Of a stretch of DNA of 64,000 nt, positions 20,147-27,815 are shown in pieces. The DNA comes from RPQJ01 sp035554635 (GTDB taxonomy: Bacteria; Pseudomonadota; Gammaproteobacteria; Steroidobacterales; Steroidobacteraceae): NCBI GenBank assembly GCA_035554635.1, contig DATMIB010000004.1, forward strand, positions 1 to 64,000, written 5' to 3'. A program made the position numbers and the translations under genes. The notes beneath the pieces are model-generated. The model saw nothing but the letters and a program-made list of their open reading frames with translations, did not search any database and was not told where the DNA came from. Position 1 is the first letter of the stretch, and each line of letters opens with the position of its first letter.

Positions 20147-20449
20147 TTGTTCGTCCTCGCGTGGTCGTGCATGGAGCCCGACCCGCGCTCGGCAGCCGGA
20201 TAGCGGACTCCGCCGAACGAGCCTCGTCGAGCTCTGGTGGGAAGAACGCGGCGTACCGGCCGCGGTTGACAGCCCGGGAGCATCACGACGGCCGGTCGGC
20301 CAAAGCCATCGAGTCGGGGGCCTCGTTCCGGGTCGGGGACGGGGGCGATCGGCACCCGGTGTTGTGCGGTCGCGCGCGGGCAAGAAATTCAGCATCATGC
20401 GCGCGCAAGCCAGGTGACCGGCCATCCGGCACCCATCGAGAAGAGAGCG
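20147..20449. other. 303-bp divergent intergenic region, no clear signals
   Basis: This gap separates the minus-strand hypothetical gene from the hyaE-like gene. It must contain both promoters, but only a lone TTGACA (20266-20271) was seen, with no matching -10. AAGAGAG just before 20450 is the likely ribosome binding site. Short open frames here lack any credible coding features. Confidence 0.5.
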
Positions 20450-20833
20450 ATGACGAATCTGATCGAGACCCTTGCCGAGCACCCGGCCACCGAAGTCGTC
20501 CGCCGCAACGGCCTGGCCGATTTCCTGTCCCGCCATCCGCGGGCAATGCTGTTCTTCACCGGGGATGTCGCGGCGCACCCGGAAGCACTCGACGTGGCGA
20601 TCGTCGTGCGCGAGTTGCTGCGCCAGTACGCCGGCCGGCTGACGCTGGGGCTGGTCGACCGACGGGACGAGGCCGCAGTGATGGCACGGACGGGCGTCGT
20701 CGTGCTGCCTGCAGTCGCCTTCGTGAGCGATGGCAAGCCGGTCGACGTCGTCGCCCGCATGCGCGACTGGTCCGCCTACGCGCAGGCCGCGGAGAAGCTT
20801 TTCCCCCCGGAGACACGGACGGTGGCGCCATGA
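20450..20833 (+). CDS. hyaE: HyaE/HupG-like hydrogenase maturation protein
   Basis: The 127-residue protein resembles HyaE/HoxO/HupG, thioredoxin-fold proteins without a CxxC motif that bind the small subunit of [NiFe]-hydrogenase before Tat export. There is no cysteine at all. Conserved features are the LFFTGD strand, the ALDVAIVVRELL helix, LTLGLVDRRDEAAVMARTGV and the VVLPAVAFVSDGK segment. The ATG at 20450 is preferred over an upstream in-frame GTG (20414) because AAGAGAG precedes it at good spacing. The identification is strengthened by the adjacent hybE-like gene. No hydrogenase structural gene lies in this window. Confidence 0.78.
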   Translation: MTNLIETLAEHPATEVVRRNGLADFLSRHPRAMLFFTGDVAAHPEALDVAIVVRELLRQYAGRLTLGLVDRRDEAAVMARTGVVVLPAVAFVSDGKPVDVVARMRDWSAYAQAAEKLFPPETRTVAP

Positions 20834-21312
20834 GCCAAGAGGGAGACGGTGCCGGCCCGGGTCGCGAGGCCGTCAGGAGCCTGGTCGATTACTACCGGCG
20901 CGCGGCGGAGCGCATGCGGGCGCTGCCGGTGTACAACGCGGCGCTCGCGGTCGAGGCGATCGGTTTCCGTGCGCACGATGGTCGCCAGGTCGGCGTCATC
21001 GTCACGCCATGGTTCATGAACCTGGTCGCACTGCCGACGACGGAGGACCAGGCCGGCTGGCAGAAAGGCAGGTCCACGCGGCTTGCGTTCCCGTCCGGCC
21101 GCTACGACTTCGTCGTCAGCGAGGCCGGTGAGAACGGCCTGATCGCGACGTGCTCGCTGTTTCCGCTGATGCACGACTTTGCCGACCAGGCTTCGGCGCG
21201 CGATGCCGCAGCGGCCGCGGTGACGGCGTTGATGCAGCCGGAACCACCCGCGGAACCGCCGGCACCGAAAGCTGCGCCGCAGCTGTCACGGCGGAAGTTC
21301 CTGGGCGGTTGA
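20830..21312 (+). CDS. hybE: [NiFe]-hydrogenase assembly chaperone HybE/HupJ family
   Basis: The 160-residue protein matches the HybE/HupJ/HoxT family, chaperones proposed to hold hydrogenase subunits during maturation and Tat export. Typical elements are MRALPVYNAALAVEAIGFR, VGVIVTPWFMNLVALP and FPSGRYDFVVSEA. The C-terminal tail is proline/alanine-rich and ends in LSRRKFLGG, which looks like a twin-arginine motif. It overlaps the hyaE-like gene by ATGA, so the two are translationally coupled. A REP-like hairpin follows, between it and the convergent DUF1993 gene. Confidence 0.85.
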   Translation: MSQEGDGAGPGREAVRSLVDYYRRAAERMRALPVYNAALAVEAIGFRAHDGRQVGVIVTPWFMNLVALPTTEDQAGWQKGRSTRLAFPSGRYDFVVSEAGENGLIATCSLFPLMHDFADQASARDAAAAAVTALMQPEPPAEPPAPKAAPQLSRRKFLGG

Positions 21313-21329
21313 GGTTTCTGCCCCGCCCA

Positions 21330-21355
21330 CCCTCTCCCGCCCACGCGGGAGAGGG
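21330..21355. repeat. REP-like palindrome, copy 1
   Basis: This is a perfect 11-bp stem (CCCTCTCCCGC / GCGGGAGAGGG) with a four-base loop, between the convergent hybE-like and DUF1993 genes. It shares the CTCTCCCGC...GCGGGAGAG core with other intergenic copies in this window. In this position it may also stop transcription from both sides, although no T-run follows. Confidence 0.8.
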
Positions 21356-21361
21356 CGTAAA

Positions 21362-21868
21362 TCACGGGGTGCCGATGTAATCCATCTTGCCGAGTTCGAC
21401 ACCGCAGTGACGCAGGATCGCGTACGCGACGGTGCCGTGGAAATGCACGTTCGGCAGCACGAACTGCATCAGGTACGGCAGGCCTTCGAACACCAGTTCG
21501 CCGTTGCGCGTCTTGAGCGTCACGCTGCGCTCTTCGCTGCCATCCACCTGCGCCGGCTCGAAGCCCTCGATGAACGCGATCGTCCTGTCGATCCGCGCGT
21601 AGAGTTCCTCGAACGTGGCTTCCTTGTCCTCGTAGCTCGGCACCTCCGCGCCCGCAAGCCGTGCGACGCAACCCTTGGCCATGTCGGTGGCGATCTGCAC
21701 CTGGCGCGTCAGCGGGAACATGTCGGGCGCGAGGCGATAACCGAGCAGCACGGCCGGATCGATCTTGCGCGCCGTCGCGTGGGCCTCGCCCTTGCGCAAG
21801 ACCGCGGCAAGATTGCGCAGCGCGCGCGCGAGGACTGGAACCGAGGCGCGGTACATCGAGATCTGCAT
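21362..21868 (-). CDS. DUF1993 family protein
   Basis: This 168-residue soluble protein is of the DUF1993 family, predicted to be a helical DinB-like fold of unknown function. Characteristic segments are YRASVPVLARALRNL at the N-terminus, the FPLTRQVQIATDMAKG helix, PSYEDKEATFEELYARI and the LPNVHFHGTVAYAILRHCGVELGKMDYIG tail. The gene follows the iron alcohol dehydrogenase on the same strand after 60 bases and could be its last operon partner. That would not by itself give it a role in the amine pathway. Confidence 0.85.
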   Translation of the reverse strand: MQISMYRASVPVLARALRNLAAVLRKGEAHATARKIDPAVLLGYRLAPDMFPLTRQVQIATDMAKGCVARLAGAEVPSYEDKEATFEELYARIDRTIAFIEGFEPAQVDGSEERSVTLKTRNGELVFEGLPYLMQFVLPNVHFHGTVAYAILRHCGVELGKMDYIGTP

Positions 21869-21928
21869 GCCTTCCCTCCCGGAAAAAGCGAAGAGTCTAG
21901 CGCGCTCCGACGGCTCGCGTCGGGCCCG

Positions 21929-23107
21929 TCAGCGGGCCGATGCCCGGTGGCCCCGGATGCAACGCAGGTACAGCGTCTCGAAGCACTGCTCCGTCATCGG
22001 CACCGGGTTGCCGCCGGTCGACGGGTCCGCGAACGCCTGCGGGGCGAACGACTTTGCATGGGCTTCCTCGAGCCCGAGTGAGGCCAGCGTGTCCGGAATT
22101 CCGATCTGCCGCCGCAAGTCGAGCACCCAGCGCAAAACGCCCTCGAACGAGCGCTGCTCCAGCCCGAGCCACGCCCCGAGCCGCTCGAACTTGGGGCCGA
22201 GCGCGTCGCGGTTCCACTCGAGCACGTACGGCATGACGACCGCGTTGGTGAGCCCGTGGTGCGTGCCGAGGTTGGCCGAACACGGATGGCTCAGGCTGTG
22301 CATCGCACCGAGCCCCTTCTGGAACGCAGTTGCCCCCATCGAGGACGCGACGAGCATCTGGGTCCGCGCCTCGAGGTCCGCGCCGTTGGCGACCGCGCGC
22401 GGCAGGTGCTCGCGGATCAGTCGCATGCCTTCGACCGCGATACCTTCGGCCATCGGGTGATACCCCGGCGCGCAATACGCCTCGAGGTTGTGCGACAGCG
22501 CGTCCATGCCGACCGCGGCCGTCACGTGCGCCGGCAGGCCGACCGTGAGTTCCGGGTCGAGGATCACGAGCGCCGGCAGCATCTTCGGGTGGAAGATGAT
22601 CTTCTTGGTGTGGTCGCGCAGGTCGGTGATGACCGCGGCACGGCCGACCTCCGAGCCGGTACCGGCCGTCGTCGGCACCGCCACGACAGTCGCCATGCCC
22701 GCAGTGTCCACGCGCGTGTACCAGTCCTCGCGGTCTTCGAAATCCCAGATCGGCCGCGCCTGTCCCACCATCAGCGCGATGGCCTTGGCCGTGTCGAGCG
22801 CGCTGCCGCCGCCGAACGCGATCACGCCGTCGTGAGCGCCCTGGCGATACGCCGCCACACCCGCGACGACGTTCGCCTCGACCGGGTTCGACTGCACGTC
22901 GGCAAACAGCCCGCAGGCAAGCCCGGCACCGCGGCAGATTTCCAGCACGCGTGCGACGATGGGCATTGGCGCGAGTCCCGCATCGGTCACCAGCAGCGGC
23001 TGGACGATGCCGAGCGCACGACAGTGCTCCGGCAACTCGACGATGCGGCCGGCGCCGCAGCGGATGCTCGTCGGGTAGTTCCAGTTGCCGCGCAGTGTCG
23101 TGGTCAC
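21929..23107 (-). CDS. Iron-containing alcohol dehydrogenase
   Basis: This group III metal-dependent alcohol dehydrogenase oxidises an alcohol to an aldehyde with NAD(P). The 392-residue protein has the cofactor loop FGGGSALDTAK (from residue 98) and PTTAGTGSEVG. The metal ligands align with FucO: D202 and H206 in GMDALSH, H274 in LSHP and H284 in THHG. It lies 34 bases downstream of the aldehyde dehydrogenase. Together with the GS-like ligase and permease, a plausible substrate is a gamma-glutamylated amino alcohol such as gamma-glutamylethanolamide. That substrate is inferred from context only. Confidence 0.92.
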   Translation of the reverse strand: MTTTLRGNWNYPTSIRCGAGRIVELPEHCRALGIVQPLLVTDAGLAPMPIVARVLEICRGAGLACGLFADVQSNPVEANVVAGVAAYRQGAHDGVIAFGGGSALDTAKAIALMVGQARPIWDFEDREDWYTRVDTAGMATVVAVPTTAGTGSEVGRAAVITDLRDHTKKIIFHPKMLPALVILDPELTVGLPAHVTAAVGMDALSHNLEAYCAPGYHPMAEGIAVEGMRLIREHLPRAVANGADLEARTQMLVASSMGATAFQKGLGAMHSLSHPCSANLGTHHGLTNAVVMPYVLEWNRDALGPKFERLGAWLGLEQRSFEGVLRWVLDLRRQIGIPDTLASLGLEEAHAKSFAPQAFADPSTGGNPVPMTEQCFETLYLRCIRGHRASAR

Positions 23108-23141
23108 GATGGCGCACTCCGTCGATGCGCGGTGCGCCGCA

Positions 23142-24533
23142 TCAGGCGGTGCGCACGCGCAGGTGGAACGACTTCGGCCGCGTCAGGTGCTCGTAGCCGA
23201 TCGACGACAGCGTACAGCCGCGCCCGGAGTCTTTCACACCGACCCAGGCGAGCGCCGGGTCCAGGTAATCGCAGCGGTTCATGAACCAGGTGCCGGTCCG
23301 CACCTGGTCGCCAAGCGCGACGGCCGCCTCGGCATCCTCGGTCCAGATCGCCGCGGTCAGGCCGTACGCGCTGTCGTTCATCAGCGCGACCGCTTCGGCA
23401 TCGGAACGGACCGGCATGATGCCCGCCACGGGCCCGAAGATTTCCTCGCGCATGACCGGCATCGAATGGTCGACGTCGAGCAGCACCTGCGGCGCGACGT
23501 ACGGCGTCCCGGCGCGACTCGCCTCGAAGTCGCCTTCGGCGATCGGGTTGCGCGCCCCGAGCGCGATGGAGCGGGCGACCTGCGCGCGAATCTGCTCCGC
23601 GGCAGCGGTGCGCACGACCGGGCCGAGCGTCGTCTCCGGGTCGAGCGGGTTGCCCAGCCGGTAGCGACGCGCCAGCTCGACCCAGCCCGCGACGAAGTCG
23701 TCGTAGAGACGCTCGTGCACGTAGACGCGCTGGATGCCACAGCACGACTGGCCCGAGTTGAAGTACGCGCCGTCGACGAGGTTCTCGATCGCGTGCGCGA
23801 GGTTGGCGTCGTGGCGGACGTAGGCGGGGTCGCAGCCACCGAGTTCCAGCCCGGTACCGACGAACCGCTCCGCCGCCGCGCGCTGGATCGCGTGGCCGCC
23901 CGCGACCGAACCCGTGAACGCGACGAAGTCGACGCGTGGGTCGCCCACCACGCGGTTCGTGTCGGCGTGGCCCAGGTGCAGGGCCTCGAAACAGCCGTCC
24001 GGCAGCCCGGCCTCGCGGAAGCAGTCCGCGAACGTCTCGGCGCACAACGGCGTCTGCGCAGAATGCTTGAGCACCACCGTGTTGCCGGCCATGAGCGCGG
24101 GCACGACGCTGTTCACGGCGATCAGGTACGGGTAGTTCCAGGCCGCCACGGTGAAGACGACACCGAGCGGCTCGCGCCGCAGGAAACGGCGAAAGCCCTC
24201 CTTCGGGCCCACGTCGACGTCGCGCAGGGACTCGGCTGCGATCGCGATCATGTGCCGTGCGCGCTCGAGCGTGCCGCGCACTTCGTTGGGCCCGTAGCGC
24301 AGCGGTCGACCGATCTGCCACGCGAGTTCCAGCGCGACCGCGTCGCGACGTCGCTCGAAGGCGTCGCAGAAGCGCTCCAGGATTGCGGCGCGTGCCTCGA
24401 CCGGAACGTCGCGCCACTGCTGATGTGCGCGACGTGCGCGCTCGAGGGCGGTGTCGATGGCCCGCGGCGTCGCCAGCTCACGCTCGACGTAGACCGAGCC
24501 GTCGACCGGGGAAATCGTGCGCTGCAGGGCCAT
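23142..24533 (-). CDS. NAD(P)-dependent aldehyde dehydrogenase
   Basis: This 463-residue member of the aldehyde dehydrogenase superfamily oxidises an aldehyde to the acid. Catalytic residues are visible: N133 in WNYP, general base E230 in ELGG, and nucleophile C264 in NSGQSCCG. The FTGSV motif marks the cofactor site. It sits between the GS-like ligase and the iron alcohol dehydrogenase, so it probably takes the aldehyde made by the latter. A 38-bp-arm inverted repeat element separates it from the GS-like gene upstream, which may change its expression relative to the first genes of the set. Confidence 0.93.
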   Translation of the reverse strand: MALQRTISPVDGSVYVERELATPRAIDTALERARRAHQQWRDVPVEARAAILERFCDAFERRRDAVALELAWQIGRPLRYGPNEVRGTLERARHMIAIAAESLRDVDVGPKEGFRRFLRREPLGVVFTVAAWNYPYLIAVNSVVPALMAGNTVVLKHSAQTPLCAETFADCFREAGLPDGCFEALHLGHADTNRVVGDPRVDFVAFTGSVAGGHAIQRAAAERFVGTGLELGGCDPAYVRHDANLAHAIENLVDGAYFNSGQSCCGIQRVYVHERLYDDFVAGWVELARRYRLGNPLDPETTLGPVVRTAAAEQIRAQVARSIALGARNPIAEGDFEASRAGTPYVAPQVLLDVDHSMPVMREEIFGPVAGIMPVRSDAEAVALMNDSAYGLTAAIWTEDAEAAVALGDQVRTGTWFMNRCDYLDPALAWVGVKDSGRGCTLSSIGYEHLTRPKSFHLRVRTA

Positions 24534-24544
24534 GAGGAAACCCC

Positions 24545-24680
24545 GGAAGAGTCTAGAGTTCAGCGTCTAGAGTTCAGTCGGAATGGGAGCCCTCACCCGC
24601 GCATCGCGCGACCTCTCCCGCGTGCGGGAGCGGTGGAGCGCCTCCGACTAGACTCTAAACTCCAGACTCTGAACTCTTCC
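24545..24680. repeat. MITE-like inverted repeat enclosing a REP-like palindrome
   Basis: The arms 24545-24582 and 24643-24680 are 38 bases each and are inverse complements at 29 positions by hand alignment. Each arm carries TCTAGA/CTAGAC-type and GTTCAG/TCTGAA-type sub-repeats. Between them lies a copy of the REP-like palindrome (about 24583-24640). The right arm ends three bases after the GS-like gene stop, and the left arm begins 12 bases before the aldehyde dehydrogenase start. It is unusually AT-rich for this genome. Confidence 0.8.
24583..24640 (-). repeat. REP-like palindrome, copy 2 (reverse orientation)
   Basis: This sequence carries GAGCCCTCACCCGCG followed by ACCTCTCCCGC and GCGGGAG, the same building blocks as the copies near 44 kb and 46.8 kb but in the opposite orientation. 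It sits inside the larger inverted repeat at 24545-24680. Confidence 0.7.
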
Positions 24681-24683
24681 TCG

Positions 24684-26048
24684 CTAAATGATCTCGAAAT
24701 ACCGCGCCAGCTCCCAGTCGCTGACGTGCTTGCGGAACTCGCGTTCCTCCCACTCGCGCGTCGCGGCGTAGTGCTCGACGAACTCGTCGCCGAACAGCGT
24801 TCGCGCGGGCGCAGACGTCTTGAGCCGTTGCGCCGCGTCCCACAGCGTGCGTGGCAATGCGAGCTGCGGCGGGAACGCCTGCGCATAGGCATTGCCCTCT
24901 ACGATCGGTTCCGGCTCGACGCGGTGCTCGACGCCCCAGAGCCCCGAGCCGAGCGCGGCCGCGAGGATCACGTACGGGTGCGCGTCGGCCGCCGCGATGC
25001 GGTACTCGATGCGCTGCGACTTGGCGCTGCCCGGGATCACGCGCAGCGCGGTCGTGCGGTTCTCGACGCCCCAGGTGGCGTCGGTCGGCGCCCAGAAGCC
25101 GGGAATGAGCCGACGGTACGAGTTGACGGTCGGCGCGATCATCGCGAGCAGTTCCGGCATCAGCCGCTGCTGGCCGCCGAGGAACCAGCGCATGGTGTCG
25201 CTCATCGTGTGCGGCTTGCCGGTCTCGTGGAACACCGGTGCCCCGTCGCGCTTGAGCGAGAGGTGGATGTGCCCGCTCTGTCCCGGCCAGTCCTGCGCGC
25301 ACTTCGCCATGAACGTCGCCATCAGGCCGTGCTGCTGCGCGATGACCTTCGCGAAGGTCTTGAACAGCGCCGCCTTGTCGGCCGCGGCCAGGGCCTGGTC
25401 GTAGGCAATCGCGGCCTCGATCACGCCGGGGCCGGTTTCCTCGTGCAGGCCTTCGATCGCCATGTCCATGCGGCGACAGGAGTCGAGCAGCACGCGGTAG
25501 AAGTCGCTGCCGGTGCTGTTGCGGATCACCGAGTAACCGAACCAGCCCGGCGCCATCGGCGTCAGGTTGCGATAGCCCTTGGCGCGGACCGACTCGGGTG
25601 TCTCGCGGAACACGAAGAACTCGTACTCGAAACCGGCATAGGCCTCGAACCCTAGCTTGCGACCGCGCTCCACCACGCGCCGCAGCAGCGCGCGTGGACA
25701 CACCGACTCTGCGGGCGGCGAGAACTCGCCGAGAAAGAACAACCCGTCGTCCTCGAACGGCAGCACGCGACAGGAGTCGGGCAGCACGCGCACGGGCGCG
25801 TCGGGGTAGCCCGTGTGCCATCCCGTGTACTTCACGTTGTCGTAGAGCTGGTCCTGGCAGTCCCAGCCCAGCACGACGTCGCAGAAGCCGAACCCGCCGT
25901 CGAGCGCGGACAGGAACTTCTCGCGCGAGACGTACTTGCCGCGCAGGATGCCGTCGATGTCGAAGACGCCGACCTTGACGTGCGGCACGTCGCGCTCGGC
26001 CACCAGTGCGCGCGCATCGTCGGCCGTGCGGACCTGACGTGGTTCCAT
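24684..26048 (-). CDS. Glutamine synthetase family gamma-glutamylamine ligase
   Basis: This GS-fold ligase (454 residues) is of the PuuA/GlnA3/GlnA4-like branch, which couples glutamate to an amine rather than to ammonia. It shows the acidic metal site EYEFFVFRE, the SGHIHLSL motif and the ATP/glutamate-binding NRTTALRVIPG. The adenylylation loop of housekeeping GlnA is absent. The N-terminal beta-grasp part (VKVGVFDIDGILRGKY) resembles gamma-glutamylpolyamine and gamma-glutamylethanolamide synthetases. The upstream permease resembles ethanolamine transporters, which favours ethanolamine as the amine. It is 42 bases from that permease. Confidence 0.88.
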   Translation of the reverse strand: MEPRQVRTADDARALVAERDVPHVKVGVFDIDGILRGKYVSREKFLSALDGGFGFCDVVLGWDCQDQLYDNVKYTGWHTGYPDAPVRVLPDSCRVLPFEDDGLFFLGEFSPPAESVCPRALLRRVVERGRKLGFEAYAGFEYEFFVFRETPESVRAKGYRNLTPMAPGWFGYSVIRNSTGSDFYRVLLDSCRRMDMAIEGLHEETGPGVIEAAIAYDQALAAADKAALFKTFAKVIAQQHGLMATFMAKCAQDWPGQSGHIHLSLKRDGAPVFHETGKPHTMSDTMRWFLGGQQRLMPELLAMIAPTVNSYRRLIPGFWAPTDATWGVENRTTALRVIPGSAKSQRIEYRIAAADAHPYVILAAALGSGLWGVEHRVEPEPIVEGNAYAQAFPPQLALPRTLWDAAQRLKTSAPARTLFGDEFVEHYAATREWEEREFRKHVSDWELARYFEII

Positions 26049-26090
26049 GAAACTCCTTTTCCTCGTGCCGGTCGGACGCGCCCCGCGGGC

Positions 26091-27638
26091 TCAGAGCGTC
26101 GTCGTGCCGTAACCTTCCGTTTCCGGATGACCGTGCTCGCCGCGCGTGAGTGCGAATTCCTCCTCGGGCGACAGCACGAGCTTGTGCCGGCCGACGAGCG
26201 CGAAGTACAGCATGCCGAGCACGTACCAGATCGCGGCGCCATAGACGCCGTTGCGGTACACCGGGTCCTGCAGCTGGTAGTACAGCGTCACGAGCGCGAC
26301 CACGATCGCGACCGCGGCGCCTGGAATGCCGAGCGGACTGCGGTACGGCCGCGCGATGTGCGGCATCTTCTGCCGCAGCCGGATGAACGACAGGCCCTGC
26401 ATCGCGTACGAAATCATCGCGCCGAACACGGCCATGTTGAGCAGCGTGCCGCCGATCAGCGCGCCGCCTTTCTCCGAGCCGAGCACGAACCAGACGACCA
26501 GCATGATGCCGAACCCCATCGCGGTGCCGGCGTAGAGCGCCATGTGCGGCACCTTGTGCCGGCCGTGCGTGACCGACATGAACGGCAGGTAGTAGCCGGC
26601 ACGCGAGAGCGAGTAGATCTGCCGGCCGTAGGCATAGATGATCGTGTGGAAGCTCGCGATCAGACCGATCACCGCCAGGAATGCGAGCAGTTTGGCGATG
26701 TCCGTGCCGTAAATGACCCGGAACCCGTCGAGCAGCGGCTCGGCGGAAGTCGCCAGCGAGAACGCGCCGTGCATCATGTCGGGCTCGGTCGAACCGACGC
26801 CCGCGTTCAGGAACGTGATCAGCAGCGCCGAGACCATCAGCGTCGCCATGCCGGCGAGGAGGCCCTTGGGCATGTCGGCCTTGGGGTCGAACGATTCCTC
26901 GGCCGCGAGCGGCAACTGCTCGATCGCGAGGAACAGCCAGACCGCGAACGGCAGCGACGCCAGCGCTCCGCCGACGCCGAACGGCAGCCATGCCCCACCA
27001 CCCTGCGGCAACTCGACCGGCGCGCCGTCGGGCCCGACCCCGATGTTGAGCGCCCAGCGCTCGAAGTCGAAGAACGGCAGCGCGCTGATCCAGTACACCG
27101 CGAGCACCGCGAGCGCGCCGAGCGTGACGACGACGGAGACGCGGAACGAGAGCTCGACACCTCGCAGGTTCAGCAGCAGGAACACCGCGTACGCGCCGGC
27201 CCACCAGAGCGGCTGCGCCGTGACCGGCGTCTCGAAGATCGCCGTCATGTACGAGCCGATGAAGAACACGATCACTGCGGGCGTGAGGATGTACTCGATG
27301 CTCTCGGCCAGCCCGGTGAACATGCCGCCCCAGGGGCCGAGCGCACTGCGCGCGAACGAATACGCGGCGCCGGTGTGCGGCAGCGCCGGCGACATCTCGG
27401 CGATGCTGAAGATCAGGCCCCAGTACATCGCGGCGATCACGAACAGCGCGATCAGCATGCCGCCGAAGCCGTGCGCGAGACCGAAATTCCAGCCCGAGTA
27501 GTGACCGGAGATCACTGCGCCGACGCCGAGCGCCCAAAGCGACCAGACACGCGCGTAGCGTCGCAGGCCGCGCCTCTCGAAGTACGCCTTGTCCGTTTTG
27601 GTGTAGGTAACGCTCCCGACCGTCTTCCTGTCAGTCAT
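26091..27638 (-). CDS. APC-superfamily permease, ethanolamine permease-like
   Basis: This 515-residue amino acid/polyamine/organocation transporter has about 12 membrane helices. The N-terminal region AYFERRGLRRYARVW, followed by ALGVGAVISGHYSGWNFGLA, closely recalls the bacterial ethanolamine permease (Eat) family. The helix-1 glycine signature (GAVISG) matches the APC substrate site. It is the first gene of a minus-strand set with the GS-like ligase and two dehydrogenases, so it likely imports the amine used there. A TATACT at 27689-27694 (minus strand), about 50 bases upstream, may be a -10 element. Other amines cannot be excluded. Confidence 0.85.
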   Translation of the reverse strand: MTDRKTVGSVTYTKTDKAYFERRGLRRYARVWSLWALGVGAVISGHYSGWNFGLAHGFGGMLIALFVIAAMYWGLIFSIAEMSPALPHTGAAYSFARSALGPWGGMFTGLAESIEYILTPAVIVFFIGSYMTAIFETPVTAQPLWWAGAYAVFLLLNLRGVELSFRVSVVVTLGALAVLAVYWISALPFFDFERWALNIGVGPDGAPVELPQGGGAWLPFGVGGALASLPFAVWLFLAIEQLPLAAEESFDPKADMPKGLLAGMATLMVSALLITFLNAGVGSTEPDMMHGAFSLATSAEPLLDGFRVIYGTDIAKLLAFLAVIGLIASFHTIIYAYGRQIYSLSRAGYYLPFMSVTHGRHKVPHMALYAGTAMGFGIMLVVWFVLGSEKGGALIGGTLLNMAVFGAMISYAMQGLSFIRLRQKMPHIARPYRSPLGIPGAAVAIVVALVTLYYQLQDPVYRNGVYGAAIWYVLGMLYFALVGRHKLVLSPEEEFALTRGEHGHPETEGYGTTTL

Positions 27639-27815
27639 GGCGACCCCTGCGTTTGCTTGGAATGCGCAGTCCCCACCTGCGCGAGCGGAGTATATGCCCG
27701 GTTACGCAGTCGACCGCCAGTCCTACGCTTTAGTCCGACGCCCGCCGCAGCGCAGCAAATCCCGCAACTGGCCGCCTGCGCATGTTCCAAGCCCGCGCTT
27801 GCGCCGACTGCCGGC

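Noticed and set aside
20266..20271. TTGACA box as a promoter for the hyaE-like gene
   Set aside because: No -10 element is found at 15-19 bases downstream (the sequence there is CGGCCG-like), and the box is 180 bases from the start codon.
20450..20833. Thioredoxin as identity of the small gene before hybE
   Set aside because: The protein has no cysteine and therefore no CxxC active site. The coupled HybE-like gene and the sequence pattern fit HyaE better.
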